Assembly: GCF_002294725.1 (NCBI RefSeq)
Contig: NZ_NSFT01000029.1
Coordinates: 1 to 32,659, forward strand
Length of the DNA: 32,659 bases
DNA from: Mesorhizobium sp. WSM4313
GTDB taxonomy: Bacteria; Pseudomonadota; Alphaproteobacteria; Rhizobiales; Rhizobiaceae
Reading direction: 5' to 3'
The notes under the pieces are model-generated. The model made no database searches. It was not told where the DNA came from and saw only the letters and a program-made list of their open reading frames with translations. Made by a program: the position numbers and the translations under genes. Below are positions 1-8,656 of this stretch, one piece after another. Every line of letters begins with the position of its first letter. Position 1 is the stretch's first letter.

Positions 1-1689
1 TTGCGTGGTTTTCGATTATATCGTCGTGGGTGGTGGCTCCTCTGGATGCGTGATGGCGAGCAGGCTCTCCGCCTATGGCGCTCGCGTGCTGCTCATTGAA
101 GCTGGCCCTGATACGCCGCCGAATGCCATTCCTGACGACATCCAGGATGGCGACCCAACGCGTGCTTACCTTAATCCCGGTTATCGATGGCAGTCACTCC
201 ACGCGACAACGGTGCGAGGTGGCCGCAAGCCTGTCCATTACGAACAGGCGCGCGTCATGGGTGGCGGCTCCAGCATCAATGCCCAAGTCGCCAACCGCGG
301 CGGGCCCGGAGATTACGATGAGTGGGCCTCAAGCGGTGCAACGGGCTGGGGTTGGGAAGACGTGCTGCCCTACTTCCGTCGTCTAGAATGCGATTTGGAT
401 TTCGGCGGGGAATTTCATGGCACGAACGGCCCCTTGCCAATCAAACGTGTGCGCCAATCAGACTGGTCGGGCTTCATCCGGGCAATCTCCGATGCTTACG
501 ATGCTTTGGGGCTTCATTTCAGGCCAGACTTCAATGGTGCATTCGGTGATGGCTATTCAGTTGTCCCATTGACCAACCGCAATGGTCATCGGGTCTCCTC
601 CGCGATGGCGTACTTACCCGAAACCGTCCGCTCTCGCCGCAATCTAACGATTTTATCCGAAACGACAGTTGCGCGGCTGACCTTTTTGGGAACAACGGTA
701 ACGGGGGTCGAGACGGAGAACAAATCGGGCGTGCAATCGTATAGCGCTTCTTGCGTTATCCTGTGCGCAGGAGCACTCCATTCACCCGCCATATTGATGC
801 GCTCCGGGATCGGCCCCGCGAAGGAATTAGTACAATTCGGAATCCCTATCGTTGCAGATTTGAAAGGTGTGGGCCAGAATCTTCAGGAACACCCCACGAT
901 TTGCGTTTCGGCCTATTTGAAGCCGGCCGATCGCTTGTCACCCGGCGTGAGCGAATATATTCAGATGCACGCCCGCTACTCGTCGGGTTACGAAGGCTGC
1001 CCGTTGACCGATATGGCAATATCGACTGTTGCCAAATCATCCTGGCACCCGCTGGGGAGGCGCCTCGGCACTCTCGCCGTGTGGGTCAATCGCAGCTACT
1101 CGACGGGAACTGTGGCGCTCAAGGGTAGTTCGCATAAAATAGAGCCGGAGGTCGATTTCAACTGGTTGAGCGACAAGCGGGACGCCGAGCGCCTCAAGCA
1201 GGGCTTTCGCTTCATAGTCCGCCTGCTGCAGCAAGATTCGCTGTCCTCTGTGGCGCTGGACCCGTTTCCGTCAGCGTTGAATGCGCGAGCGAAGCTGGTG
1301 AGCAAGGTCACAAGCACAAACTATGCACTCACGTCATTTCTGGCGCTGCTCATGGACGCGTCGCCGCGGCTGCGCCGTGGGCTGATTAGGCGCGTCATAA
1401 CGGATGGGGATAGCATTTCCGATCTCGTCAACGACGAGAAACATCTGGATCGGTATATTCGCCAGAACGTCATCCCAAGTTGGCATCCGACGTCGACCTG
1501 CAGGATGGGGGCAGCCGCGGATCCTGGCGCTGTGACCGATCCGTCGGGACGCGTTCATGGTATTTTGGGTTTGAGGATCGCCGACGCTTCCGTCATGCCA
1601 TTTTGCCCTCGGGCGAACACAAACATTCCGACGATTATGGTGGCTGAGAAATTGGCCGACACAACCTTGAGAGACGGCAGACGGAGCTA
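1..1689 (+). repeat. Left copy of a 1,689-bp direct repeat carrying a GMC oxidoreductase gene
   Basis: Bases 1-1689 match 16624-18312 in the same orientation. By eye the only difference is T at 1005 versus C at 17628. The match stops inside the stop codon: this copy reads TAA and the other TAG, and the sequences are unrelated beyond that point. The left limit cannot be seen because the repeat starts at or before the window edge. Confidence 0.95.
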
Positions 1690-1690
1690 A
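5..1690 (+). CDS. GMC-family FAD-dependent oxidoreductase (choline/alcohol dehydrogenase-like), copy 1
   Basis: This is a flavoprotein of the glucose-methanol-choline family, expected to oxidise an alcohol to an aldehyde with FAD; the substrate is unknown. The 561-residue product has the N-terminal dinucleotide-binding motif GGGSSG (residues 9-14), the first GMC signature GGGSSINAQVANRGG near residue 86, the second signature around GALHSPAILMRSGIG near residue 257, and a C-terminal active-site pair, probably His494 (in SWHPTSTCRMG) and Asn540 (in NTNIPT). Length is normal for the family. The start chosen is GTG at 5; no good ribosome-binding site is visible so close to the edge, and an upstream start cannot be excluded. 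It resembles, from memory, y4nJ of pNGR234a. Codon 334 is TTG (Leu) here and TCG (Ser) in the second copy, the only difference between them. Confidence 0.9.
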   Translation: MVFDYIVVGGGSSGCVMASRLSAYGARVLLIEAGPDTPPNAIPDDIQDGDPTRAYLNPGYRWQSLHATTVRGGRKPVHYEQARVMGGGSSINAQVANRGGPGDYDEWASSGATGWGWEDVLPYFRRLECDLDFGGEFHGTNGPLPIKRVRQSDWSGFIRAISDAYDALGLHFRPDFNGAFGDGYSVVPLTNRNGHRVSSAMAYLPETVRSRRNLTILSETTVARLTFLGTTVTGVETENKSGVQSYSASCVILCAGALHSPAILMRSGIGPAKELVQFGIPIVADLKGVGQNLQEHPTICVSAYLKPADRLSPGVSEYIQMHARYSSGYEGCPLTDMAISTVAKSSWHPLGRRLGTLAVWVNRSYSTGTVALKGSSHKIEPEVDFNWLSDKRDAERLKQGFRFIVRLLQQDSLSSVALDPFPSALNARAKLVSKVTSTNYALTSFLALLMDASPRLRRGLIRRVITDGDSISDLVNDEKHLDRYIRQNVIPSWHPTSTCRMGAAADPGAVTDPSGRVHGILGLRIADASVMPFCPRANTNIPTIMVAEKLADTTLRDGRRS

Positions 1691-1759
1691 ATCGCTGCCT
1701 GCTTTGCTGCTCGGCTAGTCGTCTCGTCGAGACGGCGGATAACGTCGACAAGCGCTTCC

Positions 1760-2060
1760 TCAGCTCATGTGCTCCTTGGTGCCGCCAGGCAGAACGCCGA
1801 ACCCGATGTAGATGGCTTTTTTGCGAACGAAGTCTTCGTCCCTGAGCTTGACCGCTCGACCCGGATAGCGTCGAAAAAGACTATGGGATAGGAAAATTTC
1901 GAGCGGTCGGTTTCTGCCATTCGGCCATCGTCCGGGACGGCGTGTGTGATGGACGAGCTCAGGTAGCTGGCGATACCTCGCGTCATAGAGCTCTTCGAGA
2001 TGGCCGATCCTGCCATGAAACCCGGAGGTCGGCGCTGGTCTGGATTGAGCCTGGAAGTCA
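1760..2060 (-). pseudogene. IS256-family transposase remnant
   Basis: Two minus-strand frames each carry part of an IS256-type transposase. One frame reads YPIVFFDAIRV and the other continues KLRDEDFVRKKAIYIGFGVLPGGTKE, which together match the family core (YPIVFFDALRVKIRDEG followed by NKAVYIALGV, from memory). At least one frameshift separates the two halves, and both ends of the gene are missing. It lies 70 bp past the first GMC copy in the opposite orientation. It is a different family member from the element at 8926-10260. Confidence 0.75.
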
Positions 2061-2130
2061 TAAAGCAATTCAGAATTGTAAATCGCTCTTAGTATCTTGG
2101 CCGTGATAATGTTAAACTAACCGCGACGGA

Positions 2131-2146
2131 TGTAACAATATATACA
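2131..2146 (+). promoter_or_regulatory. TGT-N10-ACA motif, possible NifA-type upstream activator site
   Basis: TGT at 2131-2133 and ACA at 2144-2146 are separated by exactly ten bases in an AT-rich stretch, 225 bp before the oxygenase start. This is the NifA binding consensus, but no convincing -24/-12 sigma-54 promoter lies between it and the gene. Several chance matches to this consensus are expected in a window of this size. Confidence 0.2.
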
Positions 2147-2371
2147 ACTATATTAACATACAAATCGTTGTTATCTTCACCAGGAAGCGCTAGAGATCAA
2201 TTGCTAAGACGGAATCACCGCCCAGCCATCGGCTTAGCCTTAGAATGGGACATCATGTCGACTTTCGTTATTATTGGAAGAGACGGCGCGTTGCCCACAT
2301 CCAAGGAACTGTCGACTTTGAGAGCCGCGGCAAACACTAATCAACTTAAGCGCCCAAAAAGGGGATTGACT

Positions 2372-3301
2372 ATGACCACGCTGCCGAAAATTTCACTTTC
2401 GAAATTGAGAGACGATGCAACGCGACGTGACGAGCGCCAGCGCCTGCAAATGGCATGCCAGGAATACGGGTTCTTCTACCTTGTCGAGCACGGCATCCCC
2501 GGGGAACAGATCGCGCAAGCCATTGAGGCTTCCCGGCGATTCTTCGCATTGCCACAGTCGGTTAAGGAACGCTACGGGCACGCCTTTCAGGACGTGTACC
2601 CCACTGCCGCCCGTGGATACAGTCCTTTACACGGCGAAATGCTACATCCTGAGGCCGGCTTCGATCCAAAGGAGGTATTCGACCTCGGAATTGAGAACGA
2701 AGGCGACCGGCGTCCGTTCTCCGGCCGCACGCGCCTTCCGGATGAAGCCTTGGCTCCTGGCTTCGCAAGAAACCTGCTTGCTTTGCAGGCTACCGTGCTC
2801 GCCGGGATTGTCCCCCAGATCGGGGATGCGCTGGCGGACCTGATAGGTATGGAAGAGGCATGGTTCCAACGCCATTTCAGCACGCCGACGCTTGGGCAAC
2901 GCGTGATACGGTATCCAGCTCGCGGCGGCACTTGCGCAAAGCACACGGATCATGGCTTCTTCACGCTGCTGCTGCAAGAGGAACTCCCCCTGCGTTCCTT
3001 GCAGGTGTGGTTCCGCGGTCGATGGATGCCGGTGCCGAGCCTGCCCGATAGTCTCGTAGTCAATCTGGGCGACCTCCTTCAGGTCTTGAGCGACGGCCGC
3101 TTCAAGAGTACGCCCCACCAGGTCGTGCATAGTGGTCCGACTGATCGAATTTCGCTGCCCTTCTTTATTTATCCCGAGATCGACGCTCGCCTGACTTCGC
3201 GACAAGGGCAGCAAGTTAGTGTTGTAGAAATGATGCTGCGCAACGTTGAGTCAATATGGGTGACTGGGAATGGCGCCGGACGCGCGCGCGAACTGCAATG
3301 A
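2372..3301 (+). CDS. 2-oxoglutarate/Fe(II)-dependent oxygenase, isopenicillin-N-synthase-like
   Basis: The product is a non-haem iron oxygenase of the IPNS/2OG-Fe(II) superfamily (309 aa). It has the N-terminal DIOX_N-like part (ACQEYGFFYLVEHGIP, about residues 28-43) and the double-stranded beta-helix core. The iron ligands are visible as His191 and Asp193 (KHTDHGF) and His249 (STPHQVV). Arg259 and Ser261 (RIS) fit the RxS motif that binds the 2-oxoglutarate carboxylate or the substrate. The ATG at 2372 is chosen because a purine-rich AAAAGGGG lies 7 bases upstream and homology begins with the next residues; the open frame back to 2168 has no family similarity. Neighbours are a GMC oxidoreductase and a GNAT, which would fit small-molecule tailoring. 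The substrate cannot be told from sequence. Confidence 0.88.
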   Translation: MTTLPKISLSKLRDDATRRDERQRLQMACQEYGFFYLVEHGIPGEQIAQAIEASRRFFALPQSVKERYGHAFQDVYPTAARGYSPLHGEMLHPEAGFDPKEVFDLGIENEGDRRPFSGRTRLPDEALAPGFARNLLALQATVLAGIVPQIGDALADLIGMEEAWFQRHFSTPTLGQRVIRYPARGGTCAKHTDHGFFTLLLQEELPLRSLQVWFRGRWMPVPSLPDSLVVNLGDLLQVLSDGRFKSTPHQVVHSGPTDRISLPFFIYPEIDARLTSRQGQQVSVVEMMLRNVESIWVTGNGAGRARELQ

Positions 3302-3777
3302 TTGTCTGCTTTTCTAAAGCATGCGCAATTATGGCGCCGACGCGGTGCAGATCTCCGTGGTAAGCTGGAAGAACTCTCGCATCCGCTAGATTGTCCCGCC
3401 GTCGCGCGTGTAGCGCGGCGGTCGGAAGCCCGCTTCGGGATGAATGCACCTATGGTGTCAGATTGTTTGCATCGTGTGGTCGCAGGGAAAGATCGCACTA
3501 GATCTGCACCGCTGTCGCAAACGTGCTGCGGGAAAACCTGAGGGAACTTGATCCCATGATAACGCTCGCCCAACTCGCGCTTGACGTATCGCGAACCGAG
3601 CTCCCGGGAACCAGTTCCAGCGCGACCACGACGCCGTCACAGGCGGAAAGATCTTATAACACCCGGCGGTCGCGTGCTGCACGTCTTGCGGGCCGGTGGC
3701 AGTTATCGCAAGCCGTCAACCTTTCAGGCCGAACACCTCGCGCCCTGGAGCCCATTCTCAGCCGGAGCCCGCCCCTC
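3302..3777. other. Non-coding or degenerate stretch between oxygenase and GNAT genes
   Basis: The 476 bp hold several short open frames on both strands, but none resembles a known family and none has a ribosome-binding site. The open frame of the next gene runs back to 3523, but its first 85 codons look like non-coding sequence. No promoter or terminator was recognised. Confidence 0.5.
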
Positions 3778-4218
3778 ATGGAGATTCGTCTCGCAGGCAC
3801 TGCCGACCGCGATGCATGGCGGTCCCTTTGGTACGCATATTGCGCCGACCAAGGTCTCAATTCATCAGAACAGGCGACAGATAGGATCTGGCGGCGCATC
3901 GAGCGCCCAGACGAACCGATTAACGCGCTGATCGCGGTCTCAGCAACTGGCGTTACCATAGGTTTTGCTACCTTTGTCATTCACCCGTATACTCTTAGCG
4001 ATCGTCCGGTCTGTTTTCTCGCAGATCTCTATGTCGACGAGTCTTCGCGGCGCCAGGGGATTGGCCAAGCCATGCTCACGAATCTGGCCTCCTACGGTCG
4101 CGACCAAGGCTGGCTGAGAATCTATTGGAATACGGACAGATCAAATTATCATGCGCGGGCGCTCTATGACAAGATCGGTAAATTGAGTCCATACCTTACC
4201 TACTACTATGACCTGTAG
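3778..4218 (+). CDS. GNAT-family N-acetyltransferase
   Basis: This predicted 146-residue acetyl-CoA-dependent N-acetyltransferase begins MEIRLAGTADRDAWRSLW, the usual GNAT start. Motif A follows: a strand ending FLADLYVDESSRRQGIGQAM, where RRQGIG is the pyrophosphate-binding Q/RxxGxG/A loop at about residues 96-101. The C-terminal ARALYDKIGK is the motif B tyrosine region. The ATG at 3778 is chosen because the GNAT fold begins there, although no strong ribosome-binding site precedes it; a longer frame opens at 3523. Two other GNAT genes in the window are broken, so this is the only apparently intact one. The acceptor amine is unknown. Confidence 0.8.
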   Translation: MEIRLAGTADRDAWRSLWYAYCADQGLNSSEQATDRIWRRIERPDEPINALIAVSATGVTIGFATFVIHPYTLSDRPVCFLADLYVDESSRRQGIGQAMLTNLASYGRDQGWLRIYWNTDRSNYHARALYDKIGKLSPYLTYYYDL

Positions 4219-4357
4219 ACTTGCTCTGAGGTCGTAACGAAAGCGCATTGACCTGCCCCAGTCTTTTAAACAGTGGCGAGTAGACTAGAGGTGCAGCCAT
4301 TTATGTTGCGCACATGGGCTTGCAGCGGAATGTATTTTCGGCGCGATGATCCATTGA

Positions 4358-4659
4358 TCAGGCAAGGACCGTGTTCGAGGTAAACTCCGTGCGGTGGTCT
4401 GCGACGATCATGCCGGGCTTGCCGCGCTGGGCGATCAGGTCGTCAGTTCGCGAGCAACGCGGCGACCAGAGATCTGTGTCCGGAATCGCGTAAGGCATTC
4501 GCGCGTCACGTCGTCGACGAGTTGATCGGCCGCAGGAGAACTGGTCGTACAGCGACCAGCGTGCGTTCGGCTTCGCCTCGACACGGATCGGCCCCGCATG
4601 CCGACCGCCGCTCGCCGTCCGCACTTCAACAAGGTAGGCGACATCTCGTCGACCGGCAA
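4358..4659 (-). pseudogene. IS3-family transposase (orfB) remnant
   Basis: Two overlapping minus-strand frames together give part of an IS3-type integrase core. One contains VDDVTRECL and ISGRRVARELT, and the other contains LIAQRGKPGMIVADHRTEFTSN. The family reads close to RGKPGMIVSDNGTEFTSN (from memory), so the catalytic Asp-Asn context is altered here (ADHRTE). Frameshifts and missing ends show it is dead. It fills most of the gap between the GNAT and the convergent M24 gene. Confidence 0.8.
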
Positions 4660-4708
4660 GATCTATTCCGGACGTCCGCGCTGTCGTTATGACAAGCCAT
4701 ATTCTAAT

Positions 4709-5878
4709 TTAGATCTCAAAAATCTTCCGGGGAGCAGTGGTCAGTACCTCGACGCCGGAGTCTGTGACACGGAACGTTTCGCTGATGACGTATCCAAAAT
4801 CCTCCTCGATCCAATTACCTAACATCAGGTGAAAGGTCATGTTTGGTAGCAACTCTGTCATATCGCCATCCTTAAGGCTTGCGGTCGGCTCCAACCAACC
4901 AATGCCGTGTGCATAGCCGCAACGCGTCTCCTTTTTGAGGCCCCGCTTCTCGATGCTGCGATTGAAGGCGTTGGCAACATCGCTGCAAGTCGCTCCTGGC
5001 CGTATCGCATCAAGAGCGACCTCAAGGCCGGCGACTTGGATCTCATGCACGCGACGTAGACGATCGGAGGGTGAGCCGATCGTGTAAGTGCGCATAAGCC
5101 CAGCACAGTAACCATATCGCGCACCGCCGATTTCGAGATTCACCTGCGATCCATAGCGAAAAACGTCCTCGCTCCACGGAATGTGGCACGTTCCCGTTCG
5201 CGGTGATGAACACAAACTTATTCCCTCGATCCCGCTTCCTGGCTTACCGTTTGCGCCGCGCACCAACGTTGCCACAATTTCCGCGCACGCGTCTGCTTCA
5301 CGCACCCCGGGGCGTATTACCTCAGCAGCGCGTCGAATCGCGGCGTCTGAGATTGCCGCCGCCTCCCGCATTACAGCTATCTCGAGATCTGACTTGATGA
5401 GCCTTTTCCAAGTGACCGCCTTAGTAGCATCGACGATCGTGGCACCAGGCAGGCGCATCCTAAACTTTTTCGCCGATTGCGATGGAAGGCAGCATAGCTC
5501 GATTCCTATGCCTCGACTCGCGAGGCCGACGTCCTCCAAGTAATCGACTACCGCGTCATAGCCATCCTTGTCAGGATTTCCAATATACGCTTCGGGGTAT
5601 GCGACGATTTTGTCGCGCTCCATAAAACATTGATGAATGGCTGCCGGCGCATCACAGCGGCGCAGAATGAACGTCGGTTCCTCTTCTCGTATCGAAACCA
5701 CAACGGCCTGAGGAACATAGGCTGATAGCGCGGTGTACCCCGTGAGATAGGTAATGTTATGTTGGTCGGAAACGACGAGCGCGTCGATATCGCACCGACC
5801 CATTTCGAACTTCACCGAGCCGAGCCGGCGAAGGTATTCACTTCTAGGGAATGCCTGGGGTCCCTTGGATATATTCAT
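4709..5878 (-). CDS. M24 (creatinase/Xaa-Pro peptidase fold) hydrolase, EutD/DoeA ectoine-hydrolase-like
   Basis: The 389-residue product has a creatinase N-terminal domain (about 10-155; DALVVSDQHNITYLTGY) and a pita-bread M24 domain (about 160-380). In DoeA/EutD this fold opens the ectoine ring to N-acetyl-diaminobutyrate. The usual metal ligands are mostly changed: Glu249 replaces the first Asp, Gly260 replaces the second Asp (CAGLMRT), and the usual Glu after the conserved His324 (GYAHGIGW) is missing. Glu367 (ISET) remains. A non-metal hydrolase is therefore likelier than a peptidase, as in creatinase and ectoine hydrolase. The start ATG at 5878 has GGAG upstream. It ends a minus-strand series after the ATP-grasp gene (81-bp gap). 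The exact substrate is inferred. Confidence 0.82.
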   Translation of the reverse strand: MNISKGPQAFPRSEYLRRLGSVKFEMGRCDIDALVVSDQHNITYLTGYTALSAYVPQAVVVSIREEEPTFILRRCDAPAAIHQCFMERDKIVAYPEAYIGNPDKDGYDAVVDYLEDVGLASRGIGIELCCLPSQSAKKFRMRLPGATIVDATKAVTWKRLIKSDLEIAVMREAAAISDAAIRRAAEVIRPGVREADACAEIVATLVRGANGKPGSGIEGISLCSSPRTGTCHIPWSEDVFRYGSQVNLEIGGARYGYCAGLMRTYTIGSPSDRLRRVHEIQVAGLEVALDAIRPGATCSDVANAFNRSIEKRGLKKETRCGYAHGIGWLEPTASLKDGDMTELLPNMTFHLMLGNWIEEDFGYVISETFRVTDSGVEVLTTAPRKIFEI

Positions 5879-5959
5879 AAGTTTGAACTCCAGCTATGCT
5901 TTTGACAACAAGGCGAGCTATTGCGGGTAAGAGTTCTTATGCTGGCGACGGATCACCTC

Positions 5960-7228
5960 TCAGTTGGGGGGGAGTCGTGGGGCTGCAGATCGCTCCTGTT
6001 CGCCCGACGGCGGTGTGATAGACCAAGCGATTAAGTCGACAGCTCGTTGGAGTATCGCTTCGGTCTGAGCAAGGCTGGGTGAAACGGCGACGACATGTCC
6101 TATCCAGTCTCGAAAATCGCCTTTCCTGAAGATCGGCGCGTTGGGTTCAACATACAATTTGATTTCAGCGACACCTGGTACCGCGATCGCCTGACTGCCG
6201 CCATCGATCCAATCGAGGGTGCCGTCGCAATCAGCAACTAGGAACCGCGCGGCTGCGGTCTGCAAATGCCTTCTGCGCAAATCCCATTCCTCGCCGACGA
6301 CAAGCTTGATGTGCTCGGTGACCAGATCGACACCGCTCGCCAGTTGGACCAGTTCAGGCTCAAGCGCACCAGCAAGACGCGGATTCACTTCGATTACAAC
6401 CGGGCCATGATTAGTCAACCGGAGCTCGATGTTCGTTGGCCCCCAATTAAGGCCAAGAGCTTGCAAGCACCTCAGCGAAACATCAACGATACGGTCATGA
6501 TCGTCTTCCGCAAGCGGGGCCGGGAAGGTCGTTTCACGGAAGACGAAATGCGGTGGGGGGCCGAAATCAACGGCGACAATCCCAATAACCTCATTGCCCA
6601 TTATCTCCACGCTATAAAAAGGGCCGCGCGCGAATTCCTCAACCAATATCCTCGGCGAAGACGGCCAGATGTGCTTCCCACCCAACAGATAGGTCGTGTG
6701 GTCAGCTAACTCATCGGCGTTGCGGCACAATCGGACACCGATGCTACCGCTGCCGATTGCCGGCTTAACAATTACGGGAAAGCCGATCTCCGCGACAGCG
6801 CTTTCTACTTCTGCCACATTCAGCGCCATGCGATAAGCGGGTATCGGAACTCCGGCTTCCGCAAGTAGCTGGCGCTGAGAGAATTTGTCACAGCATCGTT
6901 CAATCAATTCGGGGTTGGGTCCCGGTAAGTCGAAATGCCGACATAGTTTGCCAACGGTTGCATAGACCGACTCGTCGATGCCCGAGAAGCCCGTGATACC
7001 AGCGATGTCATTGGTCTCACGCAGCCTGGAACATTCGCGAATCAAGGTATCAAGATTGGTTGTATCGACACGGATTGCCTCGCTTCTTTCCGCCGCAAGA
7101 TACTCGTACTGTGTTGGATCAACTGATAGTGTAATTGGATGAAAGCCAAGACGCCGGGCCGCGTGGATGTATCGTATTCCATTACCTCTTGCATGGCCTT
7201 CAACCAGGATGAGAGCTTTCCTTGACAT
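5960..7228 (-). CDS. ATP-grasp carboxylate-amine ligase
   Basis: The 422-residue protein belongs to the ATP-grasp superfamily, which joins a carboxylate to an amine through an acyl phosphate. Visible parts are a pre-ATP-grasp Rossmann-like domain (about 1-110), the ATP-binding lysine segment PVIVKPAIGSGSIGV (151-165), an acidic hinge ILVEEFARGPFYSVEI (about 194-209), and the Mg-binding NIELRLTNHGPVVIEVNPR with the conserved Glu and Asn. A C-terminal extension ends in a proline-rich tail. The ATG at 7228 has GGAG eight bases upstream. The gene sits between panD and the M24 hydrolase on the same strand, so beta-alanine is one possible substrate, but this is inference. It resembles L-amino-acid ligases and carnosine-synthase-type enzymes rather than purine enzymes. 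Confidence 0.82.
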   Translation of the reverse strand: MSRKALILVEGHARGNGIRYIHAARRLGFHPITLSVDPTQYEYLAAERSEAIRVDTTNLDTLIRECSRLRETNDIAGITGFSGIDESVYATVGKLCRHFDLPGPNPELIERCCDKFSQRQLLAEAGVPIPAYRMALNVAEVESAVAEIGFPVIVKPAIGSGSIGVRLCRNADELADHTTYLLGGKHIWPSSPRILVEEFARGPFYSVEIMGNEVIGIVAVDFGPPPHFVFRETTFPAPLAEDDHDRIVDVSLRCLQALGLNWGPTNIELRLTNHGPVVIEVNPRLAGALEPELVQLASGVDLVTEHIKLVVGEEWDLRRRHLQTAAARFLVADCDGTLDWIDGGSQAIAVPGVAEIKLYVEPNAPIFRKGDFRDWIGHVVAVSPSLAQTEAILQRAVDLIAWSITPPSGEQERSAAPRLPPN

Positions 7229-7541
7229 TGGCTGTTCTCCACTCTGCGTTTTTGTCGATAGGTCGTTTTGCCATCGTGGACCTCAGACTTAAAGACAACG
7301 ATCCAAGGCCAAACATTCCGTGAAATTGGTCGCCTCTACCCGCAGCCGCTGGCTGAAGCTGAAGTTGCCTTTGGCGCAGCAAAATCGTCTTCCCAGATCT
7401 GGGCAGAACCGATTGGGCTTGATGGCAACTGACCGAATAGTGGCCGAGTGGGATAATGCACTGTATCGCGTACCAGAGTACTGGGGACGAGTACGCCCTT
7501 GACCGGGACCCGGCGCCACGAGCTGTCACCGAAAGGCCCTA
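7229..7541. other. Intergenic stretch between panD and the ATP-grasp gene
   Basis: The 313 bp contain open frames on both strands that do not resemble any family I know. The start-proximal 15 bases hold the ribosome-binding site of the ATP-grasp gene. No clear terminator hairpin with a T run was found, so read-through from panD remains possible. Confidence 0.5.
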
Positions 7542-7985
7542 CTAGGGAGTGAGTTTTAGCGCGTTATCGCCGGGAGAGCCCTCGCGAATCGAGAACGTTA
7601 TCCTTCCATCGTCGTCTATTGCACCCTCGTAGAACATGTGGTCGCAGATAGAATTATCCCGGTGGAAAGTCAGCACTCGCGGCTTGATCTCCACCATCTG
7701 ATGCTCCTCGATGTATGCGGAGGAGCAAACGATTATTTCGTCCCCGACCTGACAGGTGCGAGCAGCGGCTCCGTTCAGCACGCAGCAACGAGAACCCCGC
7801 TCTCCATAAATCACGTAAGTGCTGATTCGAGCGCCCGATGATTTATTCCAGATTTCAACGAATTCCATTGGAAGGATGCCGGCTTCGTCGCAGTGATCTG
7901 GATCCAAAGTTATTGAGCCCCGGTAGTTCAAATTCGCGTCGGTCACAGTTATTCCATGAAGCTTGGCGGCAACAAATTTTCTCAT
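7542..7985 (-). CDS. panD: Aspartate 1-decarboxylase (PanD family), with C-terminal extension
   Basis: PanD makes beta-alanine and CO2 from L-aspartate using a pyruvoyl group formed by self-cleavage of the chain. The first 105 residues align well with E. coli PanD (126 aa, from memory): Lys8 in AAKLHG, the cleavage site Gly23-Ser24 (RGSITLD), Arg53, Tyr57 (STYVI), GERGSR, and Asn71 in NGAAA are all present, so the enzyme looks active. The 147-residue length includes about 35 extra C-terminal residues (from about HMFYEGAIDDDG) with no counterpart I recognise. It lies upstream of an ATP-grasp ligase on the same strand, not with panB or panC, suggesting a role outside pantothenate synthesis. Decarboxylation of a related amino acid is also possible. 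Confidence 0.9.
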   Translation of the reverse strand: MRKFVAAKLHGITVTDANLNYRGSITLDPDHCDEAGILPMEFVEIWNKSSGARISTYVIYGERGSRCCVLNGAAARTCQVGDEIIVCSSAYIEEHQMVEIKPRVLTFHRDNSICDHMFYEGAIDDDGRITFSIREGSPGDNALKLTP

Positions 7986-8656
7986 CTACATTTCCTCTCG
8001 GCGGTGGGACACTGCGTCGACAAGCGATTGCTGTGTCTTGGTTTCAGGATGGATGGATGGACGTTCTGCGATTTGTCGTATTGTGGTTCTTAGGACAAAA
8101 TTGATTACTCTGGCGTGGCCAGCACGAGACAGTCAGGCGAAGGCTGGTTGTGGTGGGCGGAGGCATTGCCGGCCGGCTGTCCCCCATTGGTAATGCCATC
8201 CGATACAGTTCCGACATGTTCCGTTCCTTTAATTAGTTGTGATTTCAGGTGACTGTGCCAATCGGCCCGTTCAACTGGATCGCACACAAAGTTGCAAACC
8301 TCGTGCCAAACTGGCTAATCAGGCCGGAAACAGAAATGCGTGATCTCTTTCAGCTATTTAGGTGAGCAGACCACGGATCGGATCAAGAAGGCACGTCGCG
8401 GACGCGACAAAATGTTGAGTGTAGGACGGGTTGAGGTGGCGCCCTTCTGCTGGTGGTCGTGCGGCCGATCTGGGCATCGTTGACTTCTGGCGGCGGGGAT
8501 GTCGAGGACGCTCGGGTATTGGCTGTTCGGATCTTAGACGCGTGCAGCCTCATGCCTCGAATGCGGCCGTTTTACTTGTCCCAGTCGAGGCCTGCCTAAA
8601 TGTTTGATCTCAGGTTTTGATGGGGCATCCTTATCTTCCGAATCAAAGGATGCACT
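7986..8656. other. Gene-poor stretch upstream of panD
   Basis: No gene is supported in these 671 bp. The part next to panD should contain its promoter, but no clear -35/-10 pair stands out. The last 60 bp (TTTTGATGGGGCATCC near 8616) look like the terminal region that precedes the IS481-type fragment starting at 8657. Confidence 0.45.

Noticed and set aside
2281..2300. Possible sigma-54 -24/-12 promoter (GG-N10-GC spacing near 2276-2289)
   Set aside because: Only the GG and GC spacing fits; the rest of the -24 and -12 consensus is absent.
2168..2371. Longer N-terminus for the 2OG oxygenase
   Set aside because: The extra 68 residues have no family similarity, and a good ribosome-binding site precedes ATG 2372.
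3523..3777. Longer N-terminus for the GNAT gene
   Set aside because: The GNAT fold begins at residue 86 of that frame, and the preceding residues look like translated non-coding DNA.
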